A stretch of 38,440 bases of DNA from JBCBSS01 sp039819065 (GCA_039819065.1 JBCBSS010000072.1:1-38440), one strand, 5' to 3'. Shown: positions 1 through 8,917, numbered from the stretch's first letter. Numbers and translations are program-made. Notes: generated by a model from the sequence alone, not told the origin.

Positions 1-2503
1 TGGACAACGCACTAACCATCGCAAATAGCGTAGTATACTCTTTAAGCAACACCTTCAGCAGGTTGAACACATTGGCGCCGTGCACTTTACGGATTCCCAT
101 TTCTTTGATTCTCAATGAACATGAATAAGAAGCCAGGGCAAAAAGGCCAACGCAGGCAATGAAGATCGATAACCCCGAAAAGTAAAAGAACAGATTGCCA
201 AACTGAACTTCTGATTGATATTGCTTATCAAAAGCTTCGTCCGCAAAGTAGTATTCAAATGGCTGGTCAGGGTAGAACGATTGAAAAACAGATTGAATGT
301 GTTTAATCGTACCCGAAACGTCCGAGAGGTTGAGTTTTAAAGACAGGTTAGGATGCAATCTGACGTTGGCAAAAGTGATGATATAAGGTGTTTGCGCCTC
401 CTTAAGAGAGTGCCAATCAAAGTCTTTTACTACCCCTACAATGGTTCTCTCTTTATCTTTGATGACGAGATTTTGCATCAAGGCACTTTCAGGAGATTCA
501 AAATCAAATGCCCTCATAGATGACTCGTTGATAATCAGTACCTGCCCTTCCTCCATGGCTTCAGTAAACGGGCCTCCAGCTAGAAACTCTAAATCATAAG
601 TGTCAGAAAAACCTAGCCCTGCGTAAATACTCCTGCTATGAGGGAAGACTGTTTCCGGTTGATCTGATCTTCTATAGGAATTAACCCAGAAAGAACCGGC
701 GGTAGCCAAAGAGCTGGTTACCCCTGAAACATCCGAGTATTGCAGTATTTCGTTGCGAAAAGCCTGAAAGTTTGACCTGGCTTCCAAGCGGTCGAGGTGC
801 GTATGTTGTACCCGTAGAACCAATATTTTCTCCAGGTCAATACTCAACTCTTGATTTCTCATAAATGACACCTGCTTATACATCAAATAGGTACTGGCAA
901 TGAGCATAAGCGATACAAAGAATTGAACAGATAGCAAGCCTCGTCGCATTTTGATACTGCCAGCGTTGTTGTTTTTGCTCGCCCCTACCATGCTAATCGG
1001 CTTATAACCCGACATGATAAAAGCAGGATATAAACCGGATATGAGCGTACCTAACACTATGACCACTAAAAACCCTATCCAGAAGGCGGGTAATTGTATT
1101 AAGTCAAAACTGATTTGTTTATCGAGGATTTGGTCTAATGTGGGTAGAACAAAATAGGCAAACACGATAGCGGCCAGGCCTGAAATGACATTGAGTAGAA
1201 AAGCCTCCATCATAAACTGTCTGATCAGATTACCCCGCAACGCCCCTATCGATTTGCGCACACCGACTTCCTTAATTCTTTTCATAGCTTGGGCGGTAGA
1301 AAGGTTTACATAGTTGACCCATGCAATTACCAGAATAAGCAGAGCGACCGCCGAAAAGGCACTGATGTTTTGAATGTCGCCAGTGGCATTGATAAAACCT
1401 GGGTCAGAATAAACCCCAGACTTCAAGTATACCTCGTTAATGGGCTGCAGTATCACTTCTTTGATGATGGCGTCGGGATTTTTGGCTGGCCTATGGCGGG
1501 CTATCAGTGTATTCAACTTCTCCCTTACTTCATCGACATCGGCCGTAGGCTCCAATCGAAAATAGGTAACAACTGAAAAGCCATTCCAGCCGCCTTGCTT
1601 TTTCACAGCTCCTCCCCAACCGTATTCCAGGTAATTAGCCATAGGCATCAGGAAATCAAACTGCCAATGGCTGTTGAGTGGCAAATCTTCAAGCACTCCA
1701 CTAACCGTATATTCACCCGGACAAGGAGGGCCTTGAATCTTCAGGGTTTTTCCGATCGGGTTGGATTGATCGAAATACCTATATGCCGTTTCCTGAGTGA
1801 TTACGACATTATACTTGTCATTAAAAAGGGACGATAAACTTCCATGTTTGAGTGGGAAATTAAACACGTCGAAAAAGGATGGGTCAACAAACAGCAGGTC
1901 ATTGATATCCTCATGATAACGCTGTTGATTATCGGTGTTGGCAACCACTGCTCCCCGGTTAAAACGCTCTTTTCTTATAAAGTCTATTACCTCTGGAATC
2001 TCTGCTTTGGCCGCTTCCGCAAATGCATAGCCTATCGTAGGGTATGTTTCTTTCAGGTCAGTGTTCTGCTCTTCCACCACTACGCGATATAGGTTCTCAT
2101 GCCTGTCATGAAAATTGTCGTAGCTCAACTCAAAGTATATGTATTGGAAAATGACAAGGCACACGCCCATGCCAACTGCTAGACTGAGCGTATTGATGAC
2201 GGCATAAGTACGATTTCTTGATAAGTTCCTGAAGGCTACTTGCAGATAATGCCCTGTCATGTGCACCGAACTAGAACGGCTGCCATCTGCTTTGAACGAG
2301 GCGAAGCCAACGAGCAACTGTAAAAAGTCAACCGTGTACATTAATCGAGCGAAAAGGCGTCCCCTTCTTACCAGTCGTTCCTGGTACATCTCTTCCAAGT
2401 CACCCAGCAATTCTTCATGGAATTGACCTTTTACTAACCGGCCGAATAACCACCTGACCAACCGAGGCGCCTTTCGATTGTCTTTTGATTGCTCGTTTTT
2501 CAT
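1..2503 (-). CDS. MacB/FtsX-type ABC transporter permease, 3' end outside window
   Basis: Large permease of the MacB/FtsX class, reading from 2503 leftwards off the window edge; about 834 codons are visible and the C-terminal end is missing. Order: a cytoplasmic prefix (about residues 1-70) with the LLGDLEEMY motif typical of the permease prefix domain; a first membrane helix in RTYAVINTLSLAVGMGVCLV; a long periplasmic MacB-like core domain; an FtsX helix bundle containing RIKEVGVRKSIGA; a second periplasmic domain; and the start of the last bundle with RIKEMGIRKVHGA. No Walker A or ABC signature is present, so it has no ATPase of its own. ATG 2503 overlaps the TGA of the PadR gene by 4 bp, so translation is probably coupled. 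It is paralogous to the permease at 5565-8171. Family assignment is firm; substrate and ATPase partner are unknown. Confidence 0.9.
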   Translation of the reverse strand, partial: MKNEQSKDNRKAPRLVRWLFGRLVKGQFHEELLGDLEEMYQERLVRRGRLFARLMYTVDFLQLLVGFASFKADGSRSSSVHMTGHYLQVAFRNLSRNRTYAVINTLSLAVGMGVCLVIFQYIYFELSYDNFHDRHENLYRVVVEEQNTDLKETYPTIGYAFAEAAKAEIPEVIDFIRKERFNRGAVVANTDNQQRYHEDINDLLFVDPSFFDVFNFPLKHGSLSSLFNDKYNVVITQETAYRYFDQSNPIGKTLKIQGPPCPGEYTVSGVLEDLPLNSHWQFDFLMPMANYLEYGWGGAVKKQGGWNGFSVVTYFRLEPTADVDEVREKLNTLIARHRPAKNPDAIIKEVILQPINEVYLKSGVYSDPGFINATGDIQNISAFSAVALLILVIAWVNYVNLSTAQAMKRIKEVGVRKSIGALRGNLIRQFMMEAFLLNVISGLAAIVFAYFVLPTLDQILDKQISFDLIQLPAFWIGFLVVIVLGTLISGLYPAFIMSGYKPISMVGASKNNNAGSIKMRRGLLSVQFFVSLMLIASTYLMYKQVSFMRNQELSIDLEKILVLRVQHTHLDRLEARSNFQAFRNEILQYSDVSGVTSSLATAGSFWVNSYRRSDQPETVFPHSRSIYAGLGFSDTYDLEFLAGGPFTEAMEEGQVLIINESSMRAFDFESPESALMQNLVIKDKERTIVGVVKDFDWHSLKEAQTPYIITFANVRLHPNLSLKLNLSDVSGTIKHIQSVFQSFYPDQPFEYYFADEAFDKQYQSEVQFGNLFFYFSGLSIFIACVGLFALASYSCSLRIKEMGIRKVHGANVFNLLKVLLKEYTTLFAMVSALS

Positions 2504-2823
2504 GGCTTCAAACTCGGAATCAGGTTCCACATTTTATATCTCGTCTCTTGGGTAGAACGCAACTGATTCATGCCCGCTGGGGTGGCTTTAAAAAGCCGTT
2601 TTCTACGATCACCGCGTTTTTCCGAATTACCTCCCATTTCTGATTCCAATAAGCCCTTATCCTGAAGACGGTACAGTGTGATATGCACAGCGCCCAGTAG
2701 AATAGATCGACCGGAGTGTTTCTCGATTTCTTTTTTCACAGAGATACCGTAGGCATTGTCCTCTAGAATGCACACGGCGAGTAGCACCAGCTCCTCAAAC
2801 TCACCAAGACCTTTGTTTTTCAT
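2500..2823 (-). CDS. PadR family transcriptional regulator
   Basis: Small winged-helix regulator (107 aa) of the PadR type. The N-terminal GEFEELVLLAVCIL helix, AYGISVKKEI, GAVHITLYRLQDKGLL (recognition helix and wing) and the RRKRLFKATPAG segment match the PadR DNA-binding fold. The C-terminal dimerisation part is short, as in subfamily-2 PadR proteins. Its stop overlaps the start of the following permease gene by 4 bp, so regulator and permease form one transcript. Nested palindromes lie 7-31 bp upstream of its ATG, which suggests autorepression of the whole module. The paralogue at 8173-8517 heads an equivalent module. Family is secure; the ligand or envelope signal sensed is unknown. Confidence 0.9.
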   Translation of the reverse strand: MKNKGLGEFEELVLLAVCILEDNAYGISVKKEIEKHSGRSILLGAVHITLYRLQDKGLLESEMGGNSEKRGDRRKRLFKATPAGMNQLRSTQETRYKMWNLIPSLKP

Positions 2824-2829
2824 TAGTTA

Positions 2830-2854
2830 TACATTGTATGTTATACAATATTGT
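2830..2854. promoter_or_regulatory. nested palindromes, candidate PadR operator
   Basis: Three overlapping dyads lie directly upstream of the PadR start: TACATTGTA (2830-2838), ATTGTAT-GTT-ATACAAT (2833-2849, perfect 7-bp arms) and ACAATATTGT (2845-2854, perfect). The position just before the start codon fits a repressor site overlapping the transcription start. That it binds this PadR protein is inference from position. Confidence 0.5.
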
Positions 2855-2987
2855 AAATAATAATGAATAAGACAAGGCGTTGCCTTTACAGCCGTTAAAA
2901 ACAGTTTAAATGCGTGGTTTAATTTAAGGGATGGGTTAGAAGATGTACTTTAGGCAAGCGGTTAACGATTTATGATCAGGTAGACCA

Positions 2988-3863
2988 TTATTCATAAACA
3001 TAAACCCAAACCTTGTCATTGGTATCTTCATAACCTTTTATCGTGAAACTGACGGGCAAACGGTCATCATTAAACTTATGATCAATAATCACTTTTTTAT
3101 CGTCTTCAGCATAATAATTAATCTCTTTGGAAACGCTGTAGCAGTCTTCAAAGACACGATTAATAGTTTCATAGAGTGTATCCGCTACGTATAATTCCTC
3201 CTTAGATGCTAATGTATGTGGATAATCGTATTCAAAGATTCCCTCACCATAGCGACTTGAGTCGGCGTTATATTTGATTGTCTTTATTAACCGATTCTCA
3301 GCGTTATATTGGAGTTTGACATAGTATAGAAGTGTTGAATCGTGACTATAATGCCTCAATATTTCAGGTTGGTTTGCACTTCTATCTTCAGAAATTGAAA
3401 AGCTCTTCAGCTTCCCGTGATCATAATATAATTCATATGTGCACGTGTCAAGCGAGTCATATCTGGCACTAGAAATTAAAGTCGTTTTAACATTACCCCC
3501 ATCATCCCTATTGGTAACATAAGTATCTCTTTTGCTGAAATTTCCGTTGCTATCGAACTCTGTCTTTTGTGTTTGTATGTACTCCACAAAATCTGTCGAA
3601 AATATCACTGAGTCTGTTCGTCCCAAACGGTTAAAATAGTGTTTAGCATATACGATGGAATCTGAACCTTCAACTTCGTAAATGGTACATTTTCTGTACC
3701 CTAATTTGCGTATCAGTTCATCTTCAAATTCGTCGTGATATTGCGTTTCATTACAATCAGGCCGATTGCAAGATTGTATTGATAGAACTAACAGCACCAA
3801 CAAATACAGCCTAATGACCAACACGCAAGTGTTGTTGGGCTTGATACTATACAAAGCTTTCAA
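2988..3863 (-). CDS. putative lipoprotein with YD-repeat-like beta structure
   Basis: No named family recognised. A hydrophobic segment ends in the lipobox-like LSIQSC, so the protein is probably lipidated and exported. The rest is rich in short Tyr/Asp beta strands with phrases such as KTEFDSNGNFSKRD and LQYNAENRLIKTIKY, resembling YD/RHS-type or other beta-repeat surface lipoproteins of Bacteroidota. There is no ATG in frame: a TTG at 3863 is the longest start, and a GTG at 3824 gives a compact signal peptide (MLVIRLYLLVLLVL) and may be the true one. It stands alone between the first PadR module and a membrane protein gene transcribed in the same direction. Confidence 0.65.
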   Translation of the reverse strand: MKALYSIKPNNTCVLVIRLYLLVLLVLSIQSCNRPDCNETQYHDEFEDELIRKLGYRKCTIYEVEGSDSIVYAKHYFNRLGRTDSVIFSTDFVEYIQTQKTEFDSNGNFSKRDTYVTNRDDGGNVKTTLISSARYDSLDTCTYELYYDHGKLKSFSISEDRSANQPEILRHYSHDSTLLYYVKLQYNAENRLIKTIKYNADSSRYGEGIFEYDYPHTLASKEELYVADTLYETINRVFEDCYSVSKEINYYAEDDKKVIIDHKFNDDRLPVSFTIKGYEDTNDKVWVYVYE

Positions 3864-3884
3864 TGGATATGATCTGGTTCTATT

Positions 3885-4901
3885 TTAACCTTTCAACTCA
3901 TTCAACTGCTTCGCAAACTCGTCTTTATCATCCACGTGAAGGGCGAGGGTTTTACAGGTTTTCTTCATACCATAAAGACCATGAATGGTGTCTTCTTCTT
4001 TGAGGTGAATGAGCACATTGTGACTTTCCAGTTGGCCTAGTGGAGAAAGCTTGCGGACGCTTTTGTCTTCCTCGTCCAGGTCTTTGACGGAGAGTTCAAC
4101 ATCAGCGATGTTGTCATATTGGATGGCTGCTTCGGCCAGAATGCCGTACTTCAAGTGAATGTGATCGTCTTCCAGGCTGATAGGCCTTTTATCCATCGAC
4201 CTGGCCATACCGAATACCTGCAAACCTGAGTAGACACTTATGCCAGTTAATATCCAGGCGGCGAGATCACTCCATTGTTCTACCAATAAATGTATAATGG
4301 CGGTTTCTACCACTACCAACAGCATGACCACGTAGAGTAAGGCGACGGAACCACTCTCTTTGTGGTAAGTGAACTGGTTAGCTTTAATGGCAGGTTTTTT
4401 CCAGTTGAAGAACCCGTAGTAGAAAGTCGATATCTCCATGGCAAAGAAGCTGCCTACCTTGCCCGGCAGAATCTCCATAGAAGCCTCTTTCATGGCAGAA
4501 AAGAAATCAGGGATAGTTTTTTGCTGTGCTTTAAACCGGATGCGCAAGCTTCGCATCTTCAACACAACGAATAAGAAGACACCCAATTCTACCACAGGCA
4601 CCACCCACTGTTTGATTTGACTTAAGGCTTGCTGATGCTGGGTCGGTATGACATAGCTGGCTACGATTAAACCAGCTATATAGAAAGGCACTGCGGTAAT
4701 TTTAGGAATGTCCTTTTTCCAAATGAGGATGAGATAAACGATCGGGATAGTCAAGGTAAGGTCGAAAGTAATGCCTAAGGCCAGCTCACTAGGGTTAGAC
4801 TGGAACCAACTGGAATAGGCCAAACCGACCATAGATAAGATGAGTAATACGGGAATTCCGAAGGTGATTAAGTTAGAGTGGAATGGTAAAGTTCTTTGCA
4901 T
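3885..4901 (-). CDS. multi-pass membrane protein of unknown function
   Basis: No family recognised. From the ATG at 4901 (MQRTLPFH) the product is 338 aa. The N-terminal half carries about four hydrophobic helices (LITFGIPVLLILSMVGLAYS, a segment around LTIPIVYLILIW, FYIAGLIVASYVI and VVELGVFLFVVL); two more follow a cytoplasmic stretch (SVALLYVVMLLVVVETAIIH and the AAWILTGISVYSG region). The last 90 or so residues are soluble and mixed beta/charged (IADVELSVKDLDEEDKS), somewhat like a bacterial PH-type domain. A longer reading frame begins at a GTG at 4970, but its first 23 codons cross an inverted repeat, so I prefer the internal ATG. Confidence 0.6.
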   Translation of the reverse strand: MQRTLPFHSNLITFGIPVLLILSMVGLAYSSWFQSNPSELALGITFDLTLTIPIVYLILIWKKDIPKITAVPFYIAGLIVASYVIPTQHQQALSQIKQWVVPVVELGVFLFVVLKMRSLRIRFKAQQKTIPDFFSAMKEASMEILPGKVGSFFAMEISTFYYGFFNWKKPAIKANQFTYHKESGSVALLYVVMLLVVVETAIIHLLVEQWSDLAAWILTGISVYSGLQVFGMARSMDKRPISLEDDHIHLKYGILAEAAIQYDNIADVELSVKDLDEEDKSVRKLSPLGQLESHNVLIHLKEEDTIHGLYGMKKTCKTLALHVDDKDEFAKQLNELKG

Positions 4902-4929
4902 AATGATGGGCTTTTCGTGAAAAGAAAAC

Positions 4930-4980
4930 AGGCATTTTGGTTTAACATTACCTTTTAACAAAATAACCAAAAATGCCTGA
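4930..4980. repeat. imperfect 14/15-bp inverted repeat
   Basis: CAGGCATTTTGGTT (4930-4943) pairs with AACCAAAAATGCCTG (4966-4980) with one unpaired base and a 22-nt loop. It sits just upstream of the preferred start of the membrane protein gene on the minus strand, so it could be an operator or a leader hairpin. Confidence 0.55.
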
Positions 4981-5564
4981 AGAATGTATCATTAATAAAT
5001 GGTATTAACCCCAGCGCAGAACCTTATACCCAAGCTTCCGGGGCTGAGCCCCACGGAATTAAACCACAATACCCTAGTGTGTCGATCGCGTGCCGCCCAT
5101 AGCTTTAGCGATGGCGCAAGCTTTAGCGAAGGCAGGTGAAACAGCTTTTTCCGTCAAAAGACGAAGAAAATGTTATCCGTAAAAAAACTGCCTTTTCAAG
5201 ATCTTACAACTGCGATTGTACAAAATGATATGTCCACTGCCAATTAAATCTCCGTCTCAAAAGTTTTCCGAGTAGGTAGCGTTTACACTTCAGGGCATAG
5301 CTCCTTTATTGACCTCACCCATCTTCTTGAATCGGTTAACAACTTTCTCTCGTGCCCTCTCCTTGAGGAGAGGGCGGCACCAATTTGCGCTTATTCTACG
5401 ATGGAAATTGGGTGAGGTATAAGCGTCATTAGAACACTAGTTCTAAGAAACCTTTCTTTTAAGAAAATACGGAATGCGATAGCATACCTTCTATAGGTTA
5501 CTGATGAGATATGATACCTTTTTCAGATCTTATCACCTCAAGGGCAGATTAAATATTCTCCTCA
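4981..5564. other. 584-bp intergenic spacer with repeats, no gene seen
   Basis: No reading frame here looks coding. The spacer holds a short direct repeat, AGCTTTAGCGA at 5101-5111 and again at 5119-5129, and a palindromic element at 5312-5418 (listed separately). The remainder is unremarkable. It separates the membrane protein gene from the 3' end of the second permease. Confidence 0.6.
5312..5418. repeat. nested palindromic intergenic element
   Basis: Outer arms ACCTCACCCA (5312-5321) and TGGGTGAGGT (5409-5418) are perfect complements. Inside lies a perfect 10-bp hairpin GCCCTCTCCT-tg-AGGAGAGGGC (5354-5375). The architecture resembles dispersed palindromic elements common between Bacteroidota genes; that family link is from memory. 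Confidence 0.6.
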
Positions 5565-8171
5565 TCACTCGTCTTTAAGACAATCGACTGGATTGGCGGC
5601 GGCGGCTCGTGCAGTTTGGAAACCTACCGTCAACGAGGCCACCAATAGCGCCGTGACGCCCGCTCCTGCGAAGAACCACCATTCTAGAGTAATCTTATAG
5701 GCGAAATCGCTGAGCCAGCTAGAAGTGATCCAATAGCTCAATGGCAATGCTACCAAGATGGCAATCAACACCATGCCTGTGAAATCACGGGTAAGCAAAC
5801 CAATGATCCGGAAGTAACTGGCACCCAGTATTTTGCGAATGCCTATTTCTTTGACCCTTCGCTCGGCGGTGAAAGCTGCCAATCCGAACAAACCCAGACA
5901 TGAGATCAAAATGGCTACACCGGCAAAGTATTTACCCAATGAAGCTACTCTGTTCTCCGCGGCATAGAGTCGGTCGTATTCCTCGTCCATAAACGTATAA
6001 TCGAAAACAAATCCAGGGTTGTAATCACTGTAGAATTTTTCGAGTCGGGCAATGGTCTCTCGGGTAGCATTGGATTCCAGTTTCACCACCACTCTTTCCG
6101 TATATTGAGGCGCCAAACAGAAAAACAGTGGGCCAACCTCGCTTTGTAATGATTGGAAATGGAAGTCTTCCATGATGCCAATGATCTTGAACTGGAATTC
6201 ACCTCGTCCTACAGTCTCTCCTATCGGGTCTTCGAGGCCCATTATATCGATCGCGGTCTGGTTGAATATCACTGAAGCACTGTCCAGGCTATAATCCTGA
6301 GAGAATGACCTTCCCTCTTTGATCTTTATGCCCAGCATTTCTACCGCTCCGAAGTTTACTGGTCTGATCGCCAAATGAACACGGCTGTTCGGGTCTTTAC
6401 CTTTCCAATCCATATCAGTGGTATTACCACCGCCAACCATGCTTTGCCCCATGCTGGTAGCCGCTTTTACGCCCGGTACCTTGCCTAATTCTTGTAGAAA
6501 GACATCGAGGTTTTCCATCGTTCTACCCTCTCTGGGAAAATGGATGACATGCTCGCGATCGTAGCCTATGTCTCGGTTCTGAACGAATTCTAATTGTTTG
6601 TAGACAACCGCAACGGCCACTATCAAAGTAATAGACAACGTGAATTGGAAAACGACCAGACCCTTTCTGGTGAACAGTTCTTTGAAGTTGGTTCTACCGC
6701 TGAATAGATTACTCTTGAAAACTTTAATCGGGTTTAGCCCGGAAAGGTAGAATGCTGGATAGCCACCTGCCACAACACCGGTTGACAAGATCATCAGCAA
6801 TAAAGCCACCAGGATGTTAGTGTCAAGGTGCAGTATCAATTGCTTATCGGTGATTTGATTAAATTGAGGTAGCAGTAGCCATACGATGAGAAGTGCCAGA
6901 ATGGCGGCCATAAAGGTTAGGATAATCGATTCGCTCAAGTATTGAAAAACCAAAGCCCGTCGGTTGGCTCCCACCACCTTTTTGACGCCGATTTCTTTGA
7001 CTCTTCGGGAAGCCCTCGCAGTCGACAAATTGGTGAAATTAATAGCAGCAATAATCAGGATAAGTATACCAATCAATGAGAAGAATTGAACATAATCGAT
7101 TCTACCTCCACTCTGTACACCATTGACATAGCCCCCGTACAGGTAAGCATCGACATATCGCCTCGCTATAAGCTGCCTGTGATCCTCGGTGGTTTTGCCC
7201 TTGAGCATCGGCGCTATTTTAGCCTTAAAGGCTTCAATATCTACGCCTTCTTTGAGCAATAAGAAGGTCATAGGGCCAGAATTTTCCCACTTGAAGGCAT
7301 TCGGGTTGACGTCTTTGAATTCTTCCGAAGAGAGCACAAAATCAAATTGTTCGGATGAGTTTCTCGGTATATCTTCAAATACACCAGATACGGTGAATTC
7401 CTTCTCGCGTTGATATTCAATCGTTTTACCTATGGCGCTTTGCGCATCACCGAACAAATTCTTAGCTACAGATTCCGACACCACAATATGGTGCTTTTGG
7501 TCTAGCAAGTGTTCTTTGTTCCCGAGGAGAATCGGATAGGTGAATATTTCGAAGAAATCCTTACCAACATACTTACCAGAAGTTTTGACTCCTTTGTCTC
7601 CCACGAATAGTGTAACTCCTGAATACCAACTGGCCGGCGTGGCTACAGCCGCATATTCTACCTCTGCATATTCATCAGCCATTGTTTCTGCCAGAATACC
7701 AGGGGTAGAACCGGTCACGAATACACCGGCGCTAAGTTCTTTCCATTCCATTATTTGGTAGAACCGGTCTGCGTGCTGGTGGTACTTGTCGACGCTTACT
7801 TCGTCATTCACCCACAAATAGATCATCATGGCACAAACCAGGCTGGTAGAAAGGCCGATGAGATTGATCAGAAAAGTGCTTTTGTGGCGTCCGAAGTTTC
7901 TAAAGGTTAATGTAAGATTGTGTTTGAGCATAAGATTGGGCAATAAATGTTTGGGAATGAAATTGCGCAGGGCGAATGGACGCAAGTAGTTAAATACCTG
8001 CATCCAATAATCGAGCTTAGCCCTGCGTGTGGATTGATTGCTGGTTCTGTGGTAGAATCGTTCATCCAGGTCTCCCAGTACTTCTTCAGCCATTTGTGGC
8101 TTAAGGAACCAGAGCAACATGCGCTGAGCCAGCGCGGGAGGGTTGGCGTTATTTTTCGCTGATGACGACAC
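5565..8171 (-). CDS. MacB/FtsX-type ABC transporter permease
   Basis: Complete 868-aa orphan permease. Residues 1-70 form a prefix with LKPQMAEEVLGDLDERF, the permease-prefix signature also seen in the first module. A first helix (STFLINLIGLSTSLVCAMMI) leads into a periplasmic MacB core domain, then an FtsX bundle with RRVKEIGVKKVVGA, a second periplasmic domain, and the final bundle with RRVKEIGIRKILGA and two further helices. No nucleotide-binding domain is present; a separate ATPase must serve it if it transports at all. The start is GTG 8171, one base after the PadR stop, so the two are translationally coupled. Known relatives include MacB, the LolCE-type FtsX permeases and the orphan permeases (ADOP) of Acidobacteria. 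Substrate unknown. Confidence 0.93.
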   Translation of the reverse strand: MSSSAKNNANPPALAQRMLLWFLKPQMAEEVLGDLDERFYHRTSNQSTRRAKLDYWMQVFNYLRPFALRNFIPKHLLPNLMLKHNLTLTFRNFGRHKSTFLINLIGLSTSLVCAMMIYLWVNDEVSVDKYHQHADRFYQIMEWKELSAGVFVTGSTPGILAETMADEYAEVEYAAVATPASWYSGVTLFVGDKGVKTSGKYVGKDFFEIFTYPILLGNKEHLLDQKHHIVVSESVAKNLFGDAQSAIGKTIEYQREKEFTVSGVFEDIPRNSSEQFDFVLSSEEFKDVNPNAFKWENSGPMTFLLLKEGVDIEAFKAKIAPMLKGKTTEDHRQLIARRYVDAYLYGGYVNGVQSGGRIDYVQFFSLIGILILIIAAINFTNLSTARASRRVKEIGVKKVVGANRRALVFQYLSESIILTFMAAILALLIVWLLLPQFNQITDKQLILHLDTNILVALLLMILSTGVVAGGYPAFYLSGLNPIKVFKSNLFSGRTNFKELFTRKGLVVFQFTLSITLIVAVAVVYKQLEFVQNRDIGYDREHVIHFPREGRTMENLDVFLQELGKVPGVKAATSMGQSMVGGGNTTDMDWKGKDPNSRVHLAIRPVNFGAVEMLGIKIKEGRSFSQDYSLDSASVIFNQTAIDIMGLEDPIGETVGRGEFQFKIIGIMEDFHFQSLQSEVGPLFFCLAPQYTERVVVKLESNATRETIARLEKFYSDYNPGFVFDYTFMDEEYDRLYAAENRVASLGKYFAGVAILISCLGLFGLAAFTAERRVKEIGIRKILGASYFRIIGLLTRDFTGMVLIAILVALPLSYWITSSWLSDFAYKITLEWWFFAGAGVTALLVASLTVGFQTARAAAANPVDCLKDE

Positions 8172-8172
8172 T

Positions 8173-8517
8173 TCAGATATTGAAATTGAGGTTATCGGTA
8201 GAAAAGGCCGGGTATTGATTCCATAGCGCCATGCGGAAATCCCTGGCCTCGCTTAGTGCCCGTTGACCGCTGGCGGTTATGGTGTAGATGCGCTTTCTCC
8301 GGCCACCGCGTTCCGCTGTCCCCTCTTTCATCTCCGAAGTCAGGAATCCTTTTTCTCCTAATCTGTTCAGCGCCGAGTGTACGGCACCAATTGATACAGC
8401 TCTTTTGGTCTGTGATTCGAACTCTTCCGCTATCTTGAAGGCATAAGCATCTTCAGCTAGTATGCCCACCAACAGCAGAATCACTTCTTCAAATTCACCT
8501 AATCTTGTTTCTTTCAT
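8173..8517 (-). CDS. PadR family transcriptional regulator
   Basis: A 114-aa PadR winged-helix protein, clearly paralogous to the one at 2500-2823: GEFEEVILLLVGIL, the AYAFKIAEEFE helix, GAVHSALNRLGEKGFL recognition region and GGRRKRIYTITASG wing are in register. Its TGA is one base before the GTG of the permease gene. Upstream, 263 bp away, is a large inverted repeat (8780-8838) whose arms each contain a CTAN5TAG dyad, and a palindromic element lies in between. I infer it represses its own operon. Effector unknown. Confidence 0.9.
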   Translation of the reverse strand: MKETRLGEFEEVILLLVGILAEDAYAFKIAEEFESQTKRAVSIGAVHSALNRLGEKGFLTSEMKEGTAERGGRRKRIYTITASGQRALSEARDFRMALWNQYPAFSTDNLNFNI

Positions 8518-8581
8518 TGGGTTTTATTTATTCTCCTTAGGTTCACCAGAAGTGTTATTTCCTAAGTGTAAAGGTTGTCTC

Positions 8582-8727
8582 AAAAGGCTCTCTTTGGCGT
8601 CATTTCGAATGCAACCTGCCTCTGCCGGTAGGCAGGTGAGAAATCTATCTCAATCGGTTAGCCACCCTCAAATTCGAGTGAGATTTCTCGTTCCTCGAAA
8701 TGACATAGGCGCATATAAGAGCCATTT
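8582..8727. repeat. 146-bp nested palindromic element (GTCATTTCGA type)
   Basis: Concentric inverted repeats: GGCTCT (8586-8591) with AGAGCC (8718-8723); GTCATTTCGA (8599-8608) with TCGAAATGAC (8695-8704); ACCTGCC/GGCAGGT near 8615-8638; GAGAAATCT (8638-8646) with AGATTTCTC (8681-8689). This type of non-coding palindrome is dispersed in many Bacteroidota genomes (from memory). It lies between the PadR gene and its candidate operator. Confidence 0.65.
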
Positions 8728-8779
8728 TCGTGCGCCAACATTCGTGTCCTACAAACGCTTCTCAATTTAAAATCATTTG

Positions 8780-8838
8780 TTACTAAATTGTAGAATAAAT
8801 ATACGGAGCAAATTTTTATTTGTTCTACCATTTAGTAA
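8780..8838. promoter_or_regulatory. 22-bp inverted repeat, candidate PadR operator/promoter
   Basis: Arms 8780-8801 and 8817-8838 match in 20 of 22 positions around a 15-bp spacer. Each arm itself contains a CTA-N5-TAG dyad (CTAAATTGTAG and CTACCATTTAG), so this looks like two operator boxes in opposite orientation rather than a terminator. AT-rich surroundings suit a promoter for the PadR-permease operon to the left. Confidence 0.5.
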
Positions 8839-8893
8839 TAAATATTCAAAAAGTGGGTTAATGAGCCAGAACCGGCCTTTTGAAGCGCTCGCC

Positions 8894-8917
8894 TTCGTTG
8901 GAGTTGTCTCCAACGAA
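8894..8917. repeat. perfect 10-bp hairpin
   Basis: TTCGTTGGAG-ttgt-CTCCAACGAA. First of three perfect stem-loops in this spacer; there is no following T-run, so it is not an obvious terminator. Confidence 0.6.
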
